Source of the DNA: an uncultured Alphaproteobacteria bacterium
Lineage (GTDB): Bacteria; Pseudomonadota; Alphaproteobacteria; Rhodobacterales; Rhodobacteraceae
Reading direction: 5' to 3'
Length of the DNA stretch: 45,671 bases
Assembly: GCA_902537215.1 (NCBI GenBank)
Contig: CACBAM010000016.1
Span: 1-45,671, forward strand
Shown here: positions 8,126-16,933 of the stretch, piece by piece
Position numbering within the stretch: the first letter of the stretch is position 1
Layout: each line of letters begins with the position of its first letter
The notes under the pieces: generated by a model
Told to the model about the DNA's origin: nothing
What the model saw: the letters and a program-made list of their open reading frames with translations, nothing else
The model's database searches: none
Position numbers and translations under genes: made by a program

Positions 8126-9208
8126 ATGGAGCAATTATTTAAAGAACTCACGTTTTCAAACGGGGTAAAAGCAAAAAATAAATTTCTGCTTGCACCGCTC
8201 ACCAATATGCAAAGTCCTGATCAAGGGAGAATTTCTGATGATGAGTTTATTTGGCTTACAAAAAGGGCAGAAGGAGGTTTTGGGATAATAATGACATGTG
8301 CCATGCCAGTGTTAAAATCTGGAATTGGTTGGAAAGGACAACTTGGCATATATGATCCTAAACATGAAGATGGCCACTATCGTTTAAATGAGAGATTACA
8401 CAATTTAGAGGCACTTTCTATAGCACAAATTTTCCATGCAGGGATAAGGGCAGACATTAATTATTCAGGAGATAAAATAGGTCCGAGTATGAATTCAGAA
8501 AAGTCTGCGAGAGAGATGTCGATAGCAGAAATTGAAGAAATGAAAGTGGCGTTTGTAGAATGTGCCATTAGAGCACACCAATGTAACTATGATGGCATTG
8601 AACTGCATGCTGCTCACGGCTATCTCATTGGTCAATTCCTTTCTAAAAAGTTCAATAAAAGAGAAGACGATTATGGAGGTACTTTCAAAAACAGAGCCAA
8701 GTTTCTAATAGATATTATCGAGGAAATTAAAGAAAAGACTTCCTCGAACTTTTTGATTGGTGTGAGGATTTCTCCAGAAAGGTTTGGTTTAGATACTAAC
8801 GAAATGATAACACTGTATAAAACGCTTTGTGAAAATAATAATATTCATTTTATCGATATTTCACTCTGGGATTCGTTTAAATTGGTTGATGATGGACCTT
8901 TCATAGGTGAGAGCTTGTTAAAACTATTTACAACTATCGACAGAGGTTCAAAGTTAATAACCGTGGCGGGAAAGATTTTTTCTTATGAAGATATAGAAAT
9001 TTTACAAAATAATAATGTTGACTTTTTCTGTTTAGGGAGAGCTGCAATTTTAGATCATCAATTTCCAAACCGCCTCAAGGCTGAAGGATCAAACTTTCAG
9101 CCCTACTCTGCTCCTGTCACAAGGGATCATCTTTTGAAAGAAGGTTTATCAGAAACATTTGTTAACTATATGGCTACCTGGAAAAATTTTGTACGTGACT
9201 CAGCATGA
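8126..9208 (+). CDS. NADH:flavin oxidoreductase / old yellow enzyme family
   Basis: A 360-residue TIM-barrel FMN enzyme. Seen are the N-terminal LAPLTNMQSPDQGRISD, the QIFHAGIRA strand, the substrate-binding pair in IELHAAHGYLIGQFLS, the NKREDDYGG and NRAKFLIDIIEEI block, and GVRISPERFG. The family reduces activated C=C bonds in enones or 2,4-dienoyl compounds using NAD(P)H. The length matches the short single-domain members without the Fe-S/FAD extension of dienoyl-CoA reductase. Its stop overlaps the P450 start by 4 nt (ATGA), so both are probably co-translated in a degradation pathway. Confidence 0.9.
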   Translation: MEQLFKELTFSNGVKAKNKFLLAPLTNMQSPDQGRISDDEFIWLTKRAEGGFGIIMTCAMPVLKSGIGWKGQLGIYDPKHEDGHYRLNERLHNLEALSIAQIFHAGIRADINYSGDKIGPSMNSEKSAREMSIAEIEEMKVAFVECAIRAHQCNYDGIELHAAHGYLIGQFLSKKFNKREDDYGGTFKNRAKFLIDIIEEIKEKTSSNFLIGVRISPERFGLDTNEMITLYKTLCENNNIHFIDISLWDSFKLVDDGPFIGESLLKLFTTIDRGSKLITVAGKIFSYEDIEILQNNNVDFFCLGRAAILDHQFPNRLKAEGSNFQPYSAPVTRDHLLKEGLSETFVNYMATWKNFVRDSA

Positions 9209-10410
9209 ACTACGACCCATCTGATCCAAACACTTTGGCTAATCCATATCCCTATTTCTTTGCACTCAGAAATGAAGATCCTATACACTGGAACACGAAA
9301 TTGAAATCATGGATAATTACGAGATATGACGACGTTAGATCTATACTTTCCAGTGATAACATTACCGTTGATAGGTTAAATAACTTTTATAGCAAGCTCC
9401 CCACCAAGGAAGCAAAGCTATTAGCAGAAATTGTAAAATATTTAAATCTATGGGCTGCATTCAGAAATCCTCCTGATCATACCAGAATGAGAAAGATAAT
9501 GATGGTTGCGTTTACAAGAAAATCTATTAACGAAATGCAACCAAAAATAAATGCTATAACGGATGCCACATTATCTAAACTAAAAAATATTAGGGAAATT
9601 GACTTAGTTAATAATTATGCTTCTCCCATTCCTGCACTTACTATAATGCACCTACTAGGCGTTCCAATAGACATGCTAGACGAATTTAAATCATGGTCGG
9701 ATGATATGTCAAAATTTATTGGCGGCGCTAGGAATGATAAGCATAAGTATGAGAAAGCGTCTCGTGGATGTAGAAAAATGGTTTCTTTCTTTAGAGAAAT
9801 TATTGAAGAGCGGAGAGCAAATCCTTCCGAGGGTTTTCTAATGGATTTGATAAATGCATCTGTTGCAAACGATAAGTTTTCTGATGATGAGTTGATTGCG
9901 ACTTGCATGTTAATTTTATTTGCTGGTCATGAAACCACTACCAATCTTATATCAAACGGGATTCTCACTCTGATTAAAAATCCATTAGAACTATCAAAAC
10001 TTCTTAAAAACCCCGATCTACTTGATCTTACCATAGAGGAAATAATGAGATATGACGGGCCAACAAACTCGCTCGTAAGAAATGTGGAAAAAGAACATGA
10101 ATTTCATAATAAAACACTCAAAAAAGGTGATAGGGTGTTTGCCATGATTTCTAGTGCAAACAGAGACGAAAATATCTTTGACAAACCAGATGTTTTTAAA
10201 ATCGATCGTTCACCGAATAGACATTTAACATTTGGGTATGGTCCTCATCTTTGTATTGGTGCTGCCCTCGCCAGAGAGGAAGGACGAATCGCTATATTTA
10301 ATTTCTTCAAGCAATATCCAACAACTAGGCTGAAAGCGGAGAATTCCTTTAAATGGATTGATGCAATAGTGCCCCGTGGTCTTAAAAAGTTGGACGTTAC
10401 TTTGACCTAA
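9205..10410 (+). CDS. Cytochrome P450 (bacterial soluble CYP)
   Basis: A 401-residue soluble P450. The I-helix oxygen-activation motif is AGHETT (240-245), the K-helix ExxR is E279-R282, and the haem loop is FGYGPHLCIG with axial thiolate Cys350. The N-terminal DPSDPNTLANPYPYF is typical of class I bacterial enzymes that need a ferredoxin and reductase, neither of which is adjacent. It overlaps the upstream OYE gene by 4 nt and is followed 14 nt later by a thiolase. Together they suggest hydroxylation of a hydrophobic ring or side chain ahead of CoA-dependent cleavage; terpenoid or steroid-like substrates are possible but not shown. Confidence 0.93.
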   Translation: MNYDPSDPNTLANPYPYFFALRNEDPIHWNTKLKSWIITRYDDVRSILSSDNITVDRLNNFYSKLPTKEAKLLAEIVKYLNLWAAFRNPPDHTRMRKIMMVAFTRKSINEMQPKINAITDATLSKLKNIREIDLVNNYASPIPALTIMHLLGVPIDMLDEFKSWSDDMSKFIGGARNDKHKYEKASRGCRKMVSFFREIIEERRANPSEGFLMDLINASVANDKFSDDELIATCMLILFAGHETTTNLISNGILTLIKNPLELSKLLKNPDLLDLTIEEIMRYDGPTNSLVRNVEKEHEFHNKTLKKGDRVFAMISSANRDENIFDKPDVFKIDRSPNRHLTFGYGPHLCIGAALAREEGRIAIFNFFKQYPTTRLKAENSFKWIDAIVPRGLKKLDVTLT

Positions 10411-10412
10411 AA

Positions 10413-10420
10413 AAGGAGGA
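10413..10420 (+). promoter_or_regulatory. Strong Shine-Dalgarno deciding a TTG start
   Basis: AAGGAGGA lies 4 nt before the TTG at 10425. No ATG or GTG is as well placed, and the translated N-terminus (MEAYLIATACTKF) fits the thiolase family, so the TTG start is favoured. Confidence 0.7.
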
Positions 10421-10424
10421 TAAA

Positions 10425-11678
10425 TTGGAAGCCTATCTCATTGCCACCGCATGCACTAAGTTCGAGAAAAAATCAGATCAGACATTTAAAAGCCTTACGG
10501 AGGAGGTTTATTGCGACTTACTAAAATCAGCTAAAGTAGAAAAGGGTAATATGATTGGACAAGCATGGTTTGGTAATTGTGGAATGGGCACCTTTGGACA
10601 AAATAATATTAGAGGTCAAGTATGCTTTACGCCTCTGGTACAAAAAAAATTATTTCCTGAAAGAGTTGGCATTATCAATGTAGAAGGAGGTTGTGCTACA
10701 GGGTCAATGGCATTTCATGGAGCTTGGAAAGATGTTATTTCTGGAACAGAGGACGTGTCTTTAGCAATAGGTGTTGAGAAAATATATCAGCCAAATCAAC
10801 CGGAGAAAATTCAAGAAATATATGATGGAGGCATTGATCAATTTGATCGGAATGATTGGCTAGAATTTTATCAATCAATTGGTAATGAACTTGGGAAACC
10901 TTTTGACCCTGGAAATAAAAAAGGGACAATTTTTATGGATACGTATGGTCTTCAGGCCCTCTGGCATATGAAGACCTATGGAACCACTCAAAGGCAAATT
11001 GCTTTTGCTGCCTCGAAAAATCATTTTCATGGCTCCTTAAATGAAAAAGCTCAATATCAATTTGAAGTAAGCGTAGACGATGTTTTAAAAGATAGAGAAA
11101 TTTCATATCCACTAACAAGGGCAATGTGTGCGCCCATTGGAGATGGAGCAGCAGCAGCTCTTATTTGTTCCGAAAAAGGTCTAAAACACTTTCCAACAGA
11201 AATTCAACAAAGGGCTATAAAAATCAAGGCAAGTGTACTTTCTGGTGGAAAGTACCGAACCCCTCAAGAAACAGGATTATCCAGAGTGGCTGCAAAAAAG
11301 GCCTATAGCCAGGCTGGTCTAGAACCAAAAGATATTAATTTTGTTGAAGTGCATGACGCAACGTCGTTTTGTGAAATATATCAGCTTGAAATGCTTGGTT
11401 TTTGTGAGATTGGTTCAGGAGGAAAATTTGTTGAGGAAGGTCATACTCAACTTGGCGGCAAATTACCCGTTAATTTATCGGGAGGATTGGTGTCGAAGGG
11501 CCATCCTGTAGGTGCAACTGGATTATCTATGATACATGAACTAGCTGTGCAACTAAGGGGAGAAGCAGGAAAAAGGCAAAGCGAAAGAAATAAGATTGGG
11601 CTTGCAGAAAATGGTGGAGGCGTAATTGGCTTTGAAGAGGCTGCGTGTTCTGTAATAATTTTAGAAGGATCTCACTGA
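10425..11678 (+). CDS. SCP2/lipid-transfer-type thiolase
   Basis: A 417-residue thiolase-superfamily enzyme. The nucleophile is in VEGGCATGS (Cys90), followed by VEVHDATSFCEI and the C-terminal GGLVSKGHPVGATG with the catalytic His. The acidic HDATS replaces the NEAF motif of classical thiolases, which marks the sterol-carrier-protein-x / 'lipid-transfer protein' branch acting on branched or ring-containing CoA esters or in condensation/retro-aldol reactions. It starts with TTG behind a near-perfect Shine-Dalgarno. It forms a unit with the OYE and P450 genes and its end overlaps the convergent acyl-CoA synthetase by 7 nt. Confidence 0.9.
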   Translation: MEAYLIATACTKFEKKSDQTFKSLTEEVYCDLLKSAKVEKGNMIGQAWFGNCGMGTFGQNNIRGQVCFTPLVQKKLFPERVGIINVEGGCATGSMAFHGAWKDVISGTEDVSLAIGVEKIYQPNQPEKIQEIYDGGIDQFDRNDWLEFYQSIGNELGKPFDPGNKKGTIFMDTYGLQALWHMKTYGTTQRQIAFAASKNHFHGSLNEKAQYQFEVSVDDVLKDREISYPLTRAMCAPIGDGAAAALICSEKGLKHFPTEIQQRAIKIKASVLSGGKYRTPQETGLSRVAAKKAYSQAGLEPKDINFVEVHDATSFCEIYQLEMLGFCEIGSGGKFVEEGHTQLGGKLPVNLSGGLVSKGHPVGATGLSMIHELAVQLRGEAGKRQSERNKIGLAENGGGVIGFEEAACSVIILEGSH

Positions 11679-13210
11679 GACCAGTAAGGGTCTCTTAGAA
11701 CTCTTTTCAAGACTTTCCCCAAGGCATTTCTAGGAAACTCCTCTCTACTTTCAACCTTATACAATCTCTGATGTTTGGCCAACTTCTCGTTTGACCAATT
11801 TTTTATTTCATCACAATCTATTTCTACCCCATCTCTGGGAATAATAAGTGCTACGCACGTTTCCCCCCATTTTTCATGAGGAACGCCGATGACTGTAACG
11901 TCATTTATATCGGGGTGCTTGCCAACCACCTCTTCAATGTCTACGGGAAATACGTTAAGGCCTCCCGATATTATCATATCTTTTTTTCTATCCAGGATGG
12001 TCAAAAACCCATCTTCATCCAAGCTACCAATATCTCCAGATTTTATAAAACTTCTACCCCTATTATCAGTCCAAATAAGGCTATTTGTTAGTTCGACTTC
12101 ACTATAGTATTCCTTCATTATTCCGGCTCCATAACCCGCTATCTCACCCGCTACATTTGGAGAACACTCAATGCCTTTTTCATCAATAATCTTAATTTCA
12201 AACCCTAAGACGGGAGTGCCAACAGAACCAAATTTTTTCCTTTGATCATGAGGTTTTAATATTGTAGCGAATCCTTCAGAAAATCCGTACAGCTCAAATA
12301 GGTTTTCACTCATACTGGTTAAAATATTTTCCTTTACGTCAAGCCTTAGCGGAGACCCTGCTGACAAGATCGTCTTTAAAGAACTGAAACTATCTTTTTC
12401 TAGGTTTTCTAAAGATAAGATTGCACTAAATTGTGGTGGAACAAGGAACGTATGTGTAATTCGTTCTCTCTGGACCAGATCTACAAAAGCTTTTGGATCA
12501 AAACCAGTCATAACATGAAGGGTGCCTCCGACAAATAATGTGGGAAGCATCATTAGCCATGTGCCATTTGAATAAAGTGCTGTTGTCGTGAGAGACTTAC
12601 ATTCTGAGTTGAATGACATTTCGATCGCATTAGATGTTGCCCAATGACTTCTTGCCCTATGCGTTTGAACTATGCCTTTTGGAACACCCGTTGTTCCTGA
12701 TGAATAAATGATATTGAAATTATCTTCTGGCTTGCAATTATAATGGAAACCATAGTCTTTCTCTTCAGAAGAAATATTTTCCCAACAATCTAACTCGCCA
12801 CCTAATAAAAGTAACTTACCTTCGTCAATATTTTTAAATTGTGATAAATCTGAAGTGACTAAATCTATAAGGTCATTATCTACGATAAATAATTTTGCAT
12901 CACTATTATTGACTAAAACAGTTATTTGTTCTTTAGTTAAAAGGCCAGAAAGAGGTACAACACACGCTCCCATTTTCACTATACCAAAAATTAACTCAAG
13001 TATTTCAGGCCGATTACCTATTAAGAGAGCAATATTATCTCCCTTATGAATACCCATTTTCTTAAAAAAATTTGCTACCTTGTTAATATTTTGTCTAAAG
13101 TCTTTCCACAGCCTCGTTATTTCACCACAACATATAGCTGGCTTCTCAGGTTGATAAATACCGTGAGTCTCTATTACATTCAAAATATCGAAATGGGTAT
13201 TATCAATCAT
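11672..13210 (-). CDS. Class I adenylate-forming acyl-CoA synthetase
   Basis: A 512-residue AMP-dependent synthetase/ligase. The P-loop-like motif is IIYSSGTTGVPKG, A5 is LFELYGFSEG, the A7 region is KSGDIGSLDEDGFLTILDRKKDMIISGG (catalytic Asp, hinge), and the terminal A10 block PRNALGKVLKR holds the adenylation Lys. It activates a carboxylic acid with ATP and CoA; length matches medium/aryl-CoA ligases. It converges on and overlaps the thiolase end by 7 nt, and probably feeds the CoA ester that the thiolase and associated oxidative enzymes process. Substrate specificity cannot be read from sequence by eye. Confidence 0.92.
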   Translation of the reverse strand: MIDNTHFDILNVIETHGIYQPEKPAICCGEITRLWKDFRQNINKVANFFKKMGIHKGDNIALLIGNRPEILELIFGIVKMGACVVPLSGLLTKEQITVLVNNSDAKLFIVDNDLIDLVTSDLSQFKNIDEGKLLLLGGELDCWENISSEEKDYGFHYNCKPEDNFNIIYSSGTTGVPKGIVQTHRARSHWATSNAIEMSFNSECKSLTTTALYSNGTWLMMLPTLFVGGTLHVMTGFDPKAFVDLVQRERITHTFLVPPQFSAILSLENLEKDSFSSLKTILSAGSPLRLDVKENILTSMSENLFELYGFSEGFATILKPHDQRKKFGSVGTPVLGFEIKIIDEKGIECSPNVAGEIAGYGAGIMKEYYSEVELTNSLIWTDNRGRSFIKSGDIGSLDEDGFLTILDRKKDMIISGGLNVFPVDIEEVVGKHPDINDVTVIGVPHEKWGETCVALIIPRDGVEIDCDEIKNWSNEKLAKHQRLYKVESREEFPRNALGKVLKRVLRDPYWSQ

Positions 13211-13252
13211 GCTAAAGACTCCGATTTTAATATTAAAAGCAACATTTATAAT

Positions 13253-13273
13253 TTATTATAGGCTTTATAATAA
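13253..13273. promoter_or_regulatory. AT-rich inverted repeat with opposed -10-like boxes
   Basis: TTATTATA (13253-13260) and TATAATAA (13266-13273) are inverted around a 5-bp spacer. The right arm contains TATAAT on the plus strand (towards dacA) and the left arm contains TATAAT on the minus strand (towards the acyl-CoA synthetase). They could be paired divergent -10 elements in the 93-bp gap. I see no good -35 for either direction, so this is tentative. Confidence 0.3.
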
Positions 13274-13303
13274 TAGTGAATTCAAAATTAAAGAAATCAA
13301 TTT

Positions 13304-14470
13304 ATGGCGAAATTTTTTATTTTTACCACTTTTGTAATCTGTGTTTGGAGCACGATAGCTCTTGGGTTTTCCACGACTGCTAAGACAGCGTTGGTTATTG
13401 ATAACACGACTGGCGAAGTTTTACTCTCTAAAGATATTGATCGACCAATTCCCCCAGCTTCAATGTCAAAATTGATGACGCTGTGGATGGTATTTGAAAG
13501 TTTGGAGGAAGGCAAAATAGAATTGGATGACACCTTCAGAGTATCAAAAAAAGCGTGGAAAAAGGGTGGTTCTAAGATGTTTCTCAGAGAAGGGGAATAC
13601 GTCACAATAAAAAACCTAATTAAGGGGGTTATTATTCAATCGGGAAATGATGCATGCATCGTATTAGCCGAGGGAATAGCTGGAACAGAAGCGAATTTTG
13701 CAGAACTGATGAATTTAAGAGCGAAGGAAATTGGGTTGAGAAGCTCAAACTTTACAAATTCAACAGGTTGGCCTGACCCTCAACACAAAATGTCTTCAAA
13801 AGATCTTGTTACCTTGGCAAATAAAATAAGGGAAGAATATCCTTCCTATTACAGAATATTTGATGATCTAGAGTTTACCTGGGATAAAATTTCTCAAAAA
13901 AATAGAAATCCTCTACTTTTTATGAACCTAGGTGCCGATGGGTTAAAGACCGGATATACAGAGGAAGCTGGTTATGGATTGATTGCTTCAGTAAAACAAA
14001 ACAAGAGACGAGTAACATTTGTTATTACCGGCCTTAACTCCGTTGAGCAAAGAGCACGCGAAGCTAAAGGCATAACAACATGGGCTTTCAAGAAATTTAA
14101 ATTGAAAACATATTTTAAAAAGAACGCTATCATTTTGGAAGCGCCCGTTTGGAGAGGTAAAAAGGAAAGGGTGAAGATATCTGCGACAAATGATATTCAG
14201 ACACTTCTTGCTTCTGATGCTAAAGAAGGAACTCAGATACAAATTGTTTTAAAAGAACCGCTAGTAGCGCCTTTAAAGAAAGGGCAAAAAATAAATGGTC
14301 ACTTGGTTATAAAAACAACCCCCCTCACTGAAGCAGGAGTCGAGAAAAGACAATTAATTTTTCCAATTGAAGTTGGTGAAGATTTAGAAAGAGGAGGTTT
14401 GGCAAATAAACTATCAACTAATCTGGATACATTGAAATCTAAACTTTTCTCCCTTCTCGGATCTAAATAA
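13304..14470 (+). CDS. dacA: D-alanyl-D-alanine carboxypeptidase (penicillin-binding protein 5/6 type)
   Basis: A 388-residue serine DD-carboxypeptidase that trims the terminal D-Ala of peptidoglycan stem peptides in the periplasm. An N-terminal signal peptide (to about residue 26) is followed by SMSK (Ser53, Lys56), SGN (113-115) and KTG (215-217), the three catalytic motifs of class C low-molecular-mass PBPs. A C-terminal beta-rich PBP5-like domain (about 275-365) follows, and an end region (LANKLSTNLDTLKSKLFSLLG) may be an amphipathic membrane anchor. It starts the block dacA-tmk-holB-tatD-MBL hydrolase, common in alphaproteobacteria, and its stop overlaps the tmk start by one base. Confidence 0.94.
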   Translation: MAKFFIFTTFVICVWSTIALGFSTTAKTALVIDNTTGEVLLSKDIDRPIPPASMSKLMTLWMVFESLEEGKIELDDTFRVSKKAWKKGGSKMFLREGEYVTIKNLIKGVIIQSGNDACIVLAEGIAGTEANFAELMNLRAKEIGLRSSNFTNSTGWPDPQHKMSSKDLVTLANKIREEYPSYYRIFDDLEFTWDKISQKNRNPLLFMNLGADGLKTGYTEEAGYGLIASVKQNKRRVTFVITGLNSVEQRAREAKGITTWAFKKFKLKTYFKKNAIILEAPVWRGKKERVKISATNDIQTLLASDAKEGTQIQIVLKEPLVAPLKKGQKINGHLVIKTTPLTEAGVEKRQLIFPIEVGEDLERGGLANKLSTNLDTLKSKLFSLLGSK

Positions 14471-15087
14471 TGAAAAGTATTTTTATTAGTTTTGAAGGAA
14501 TTGATGGTTGCGGAAAAACTACTCAAATAAATCTTCTTGCAAAACACTTCGCTAAGCAGAAAAAATCTTTTGTTAAGACTGAGGAACCAGGAGGGACTGA
14601 AGGGGCAAATGAAATAAGAAAAATCCTTCTCAGGGAGAATAATTTTCAGTGGTCAGTTGAATCAGAAACCTTACTTTTCATGGCTGCCAGAAATGATCAT
14701 GTCGAAAAAGTTATTAAACCAGCCATTGAAGACAATAAAATTGTTATATGTGACCGATTCATGGATAGCACGATAGTTTATCAAGGAATGCGAAGCCCTC
14801 AGGCTAAAAAATTGAGCCTTATTTTATTTGAACTTATAGGCATATATCCAGATATCACATTTCTGATTGATATGGACCCTGAAATCGCTTTAGACCGTGC
14901 ATTGAATCGGGTAACTGACGAAGATCGATTTGAAAACTATGGGATTAACTTTCAACGCCAACTGAGACAAAGCTTTTTAGATATTGCAAAGACACATAGT
15001 GACAGAATAAAGATAATTGATGGAAATCGATCGCCACAGCAAGTAGCAGCCCAAATAAACGAGAGCATAGAGACCTTAGTTAAGTGA
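14470..15087 (+). CDS. tmk: dTMP kinase (thymidylate kinase)
   Basis: A 205-residue thymidylate kinase phosphorylating dTMP to dTDP. The P-loop is FEGIDGCGKTTQ (8-19). TEEPGGTEGANEIR binds the nucleotide, CDRFMDSTIVYQG is the DRX motif, and DRALNRVTDEDRFEN forms the LID region. Length matches the family. The ATG overlaps the dacA stop (TAATG), and holB starts one base after its stop, so the three are tightly coupled. Confidence 0.96.
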   Translation: MKSIFISFEGIDGCGKTTQINLLAKHFAKQKKSFVKTEEPGGTEGANEIRKILLRENNFQWSVESETLLFMAARNDHVEKVIKPAIEDNKIVICDRFMDSTIVYQGMRSPQAKKLSLILFELIGIYPDITFLIDMDPEIALDRALNRVTDEDRFENYGINFQRQLRQSFLDIAKTHSDRIKIIDGNRSPQQVAAQINESIETLVK

Positions 15088-15088
15088 T

Positions 15089-16153
15089 ATGATAGAAAAA
15101 GAAAATCACAAGTTTACAGGACCGTCACATGACGATAATTCTTTTCTTTTTGGGCATAAAGAACAGATAGCTTTTCTGCTTAGTTGCATTAGGACTAGCC
15201 AAATTCCTAACGCTTGGCTTTTTCACGGACCAGTGGGAATTGGTAAAGCTTCTCTTGCATTGAACGTGGCAAAAGTATTGTCAAATAATAGCGTATTGAA
15301 AAAAGACAGTCTAAGTTATCTTTCTGAAAAAGACATAAGAAATCCAAATGCTTCTATTCGAGCAAACAATATTTTCTTCTGCAAAAGAAAATGGGATGAC
15401 AAAAAAAAACTATTTCAAAAGAATATTTCTATTGACGATATACGGGAACTCCATAGAAAATTCTACTTATCTTCGGCTGATAACTCTTACAAAGTCTGCA
15501 TAGTTGATACGATAGAAGATTTGAACATTTCTGCATCAAATTCTCTATTAAAAATGCTTGAAGAACCACCACAAGATTCTCTATTTATTTTAGTGTCAAA
15601 CAATAAGCAATCTATCCTCCCAACTATTCTTTCCAGATGCCAAAAAATTGGCTTCCAAAGACTTAATGAGGATGAACTTTGGAATATATCCAAGGTCCTA
15701 TTTGAAGAAAATCACTTTGATCTACTAAAGAGGGCTGGTGCTCTGACATCTTGCGATGGATCCGTAAAAAAGCTTCTTAATTTTCTAGACAAGGATTATA
15801 TAAAATTTTTTAATAGCATGAAGGAGTTATTATTGGATCTACCAAATCTTAACAAACGAAAAGCTATTAAATTAGTAGCAGGTAACAGAGAATACCTTGG
15901 TAACGACGACCCTGATAAATCTGCGCTTGGTGTTCTTTTAAAGTTACTTGCATCTCTCGCAAAAAATGAAATCGATTTGTTGATCAATAATAAATCAATT
16001 AAAGAAGAGATTAATCTTATAGCAGCTCATTTGTATCCTCAAATTTCACTTTTGAGACATCAATCAATGGAGTACAATGTTGAAGCTAAAAAAGTTCTCT
16101 TTCTAGCCTTAAACATGATAGAAGCCGCCTTTGAAAAATACAAAAAAAAATAA
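15089..16153 (+). CDS. holB: DNA polymerase III delta' subunit
   Basis: A 354-residue clamp-loader subunit with the AAA+ fold. HGPVGIGKASLALNVA is the altered P-loop, ISIDDIRELHRKFYLS and NSLLKMLEEPPQDSLFILVSNN are the delta' signature regions, and ILSRCQKIGF carries the SRC sensor-1 motif. The Zn-binding module of the E. coli protein is replaced by a short insertion (about 70-105). It acts with DnaX and HolA to load the sliding clamp. It is followed directly by tatD, with a 23-nt overlap, where alphaproteobacteria often have metG in between. Confidence 0.92.
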   Translation: MIEKENHKFTGPSHDDNSFLFGHKEQIAFLLSCIRTSQIPNAWLFHGPVGIGKASLALNVAKVLSNNSVLKKDSLSYLSEKDIRNPNASIRANNIFFCKRKWDDKKKLFQKNISIDDIRELHRKFYLSSADNSYKVCIVDTIEDLNISASNSLLKMLEEPPQDSLFILVSNNKQSILPTILSRCQKIGFQRLNEDELWNISKVLFEENHFDLLKRAGALTSCDGSVKKLLNFLDKDYIKFFNSMKELLLDLPNLNKRKAIKLVAGNREYLGNDDPDKSALGVLLKLLASLAKNEIDLLINNKSIKEEINLIAAHLYPQISLLRHQSMEYNVEAKKVLFLALNMIEAAFEKYKKK

Positions 16154-16931
16154 ATCAGTTATCGTAGACAGTCATTGTCACTTGGACTTTAGGGCTTTGA
16201 ACAACGATCTATCTGGTGTTCTGAGTAGGGCGAAGTCTGAGGGCGTTCATAAGATGTTAACTATTGGGACAAACTATAGAGAAATAAATGAAACAATTTC
16301 TTTAAGCGAAAGGTTCGAAGAAGTATTTTTTGCAACGGGGGTACATCCTAACCAGCCATCAGATGATCTAAAATTTAACAGCGACGATTTGCTGTCGATT
16401 TGCGCACATAGAAAAATGATTGGAGTGGGTGAAACCGGTTTAGATTTTCACTATTCTCGTGATAGTAAGAAAGATCAAATAAAATCATTGATACAACATA
16501 TTGAAGTGGCTAAAGAAGCAGATCTACCAGTTATCATTCATGCAAGAAATGCAGATAAAGAGATTGGGCAAATTTTATCCGAGCAATATCATAAAAGTTC
16601 TTTTCAATGTGTTATGCACTGCTTTTCTTCTGGCTCCTATCTAGCAGAAGAGGTGATTGACTTAGGTTTTTATCTTTCTATGTCAGGCATCATTACTTTT
16701 AAAAATTCTCAAAATCTAAGAGAAATATTTGCAAAGGTACCGATAGATAAAGTCTTGATTGAAACTGATAGCCCTTATCTAGCCCCAGTTCCACATCGTG
16801 GAAAATCTAACGAACCGGCTTTTGTTTCTTTTATCGCTAAAAAAGGGTCAGAAGTTCTTGATGTTGACGAAGACTTTTTCAGAGCTCAAACTACAAAAAA
16901 TTTTTACACTCTATTCAAGAAAGCATTTTAA
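16131..16931 (+). CDS. tatD: TatD family metal-dependent deoxyribonuclease
   Basis: A 266-residue TIM-barrel hydrolase. Metal ligands are visible in DSHCHLDF (His15, His17), GVGETGLDFHY (Glu), VIIHARN and MHCFSSG (His), and ETDSPYLAP (Asp). Family members act as 3'-exonuclease or DNase in repair and DNA clearance. The start used is TTG at 16131, overlapping holB by 23 nt; the true start may be slightly later, as the conserved region opens at IVDSHCH. It is the fourth gene of the dacA block and ends 2 nt before the MBL hydrolase. Confidence 0.92.
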   Translation: MKNTKKNKSVIVDSHCHLDFRALNNDLSGVLSRAKSEGVHKMLTIGTNYREINETISLSERFEEVFFATGVHPNQPSDDLKFNSDDLLSICAHRKMIGVGETGLDFHYSRDSKKDQIKSLIQHIEVAKEADLPVIIHARNADKEIGQILSEQYHKSSFQCVMHCFSSGSYLAEEVIDLGFYLSMSGIITFKNSQNLREIFAKVPIDKVLIETDSPYLAPVPHRGKSNEPAFVSFIAKKGSEVLDVDEDFFRAQTTKNFYTLFKKAF

Positions 16932-16933
16932 CT

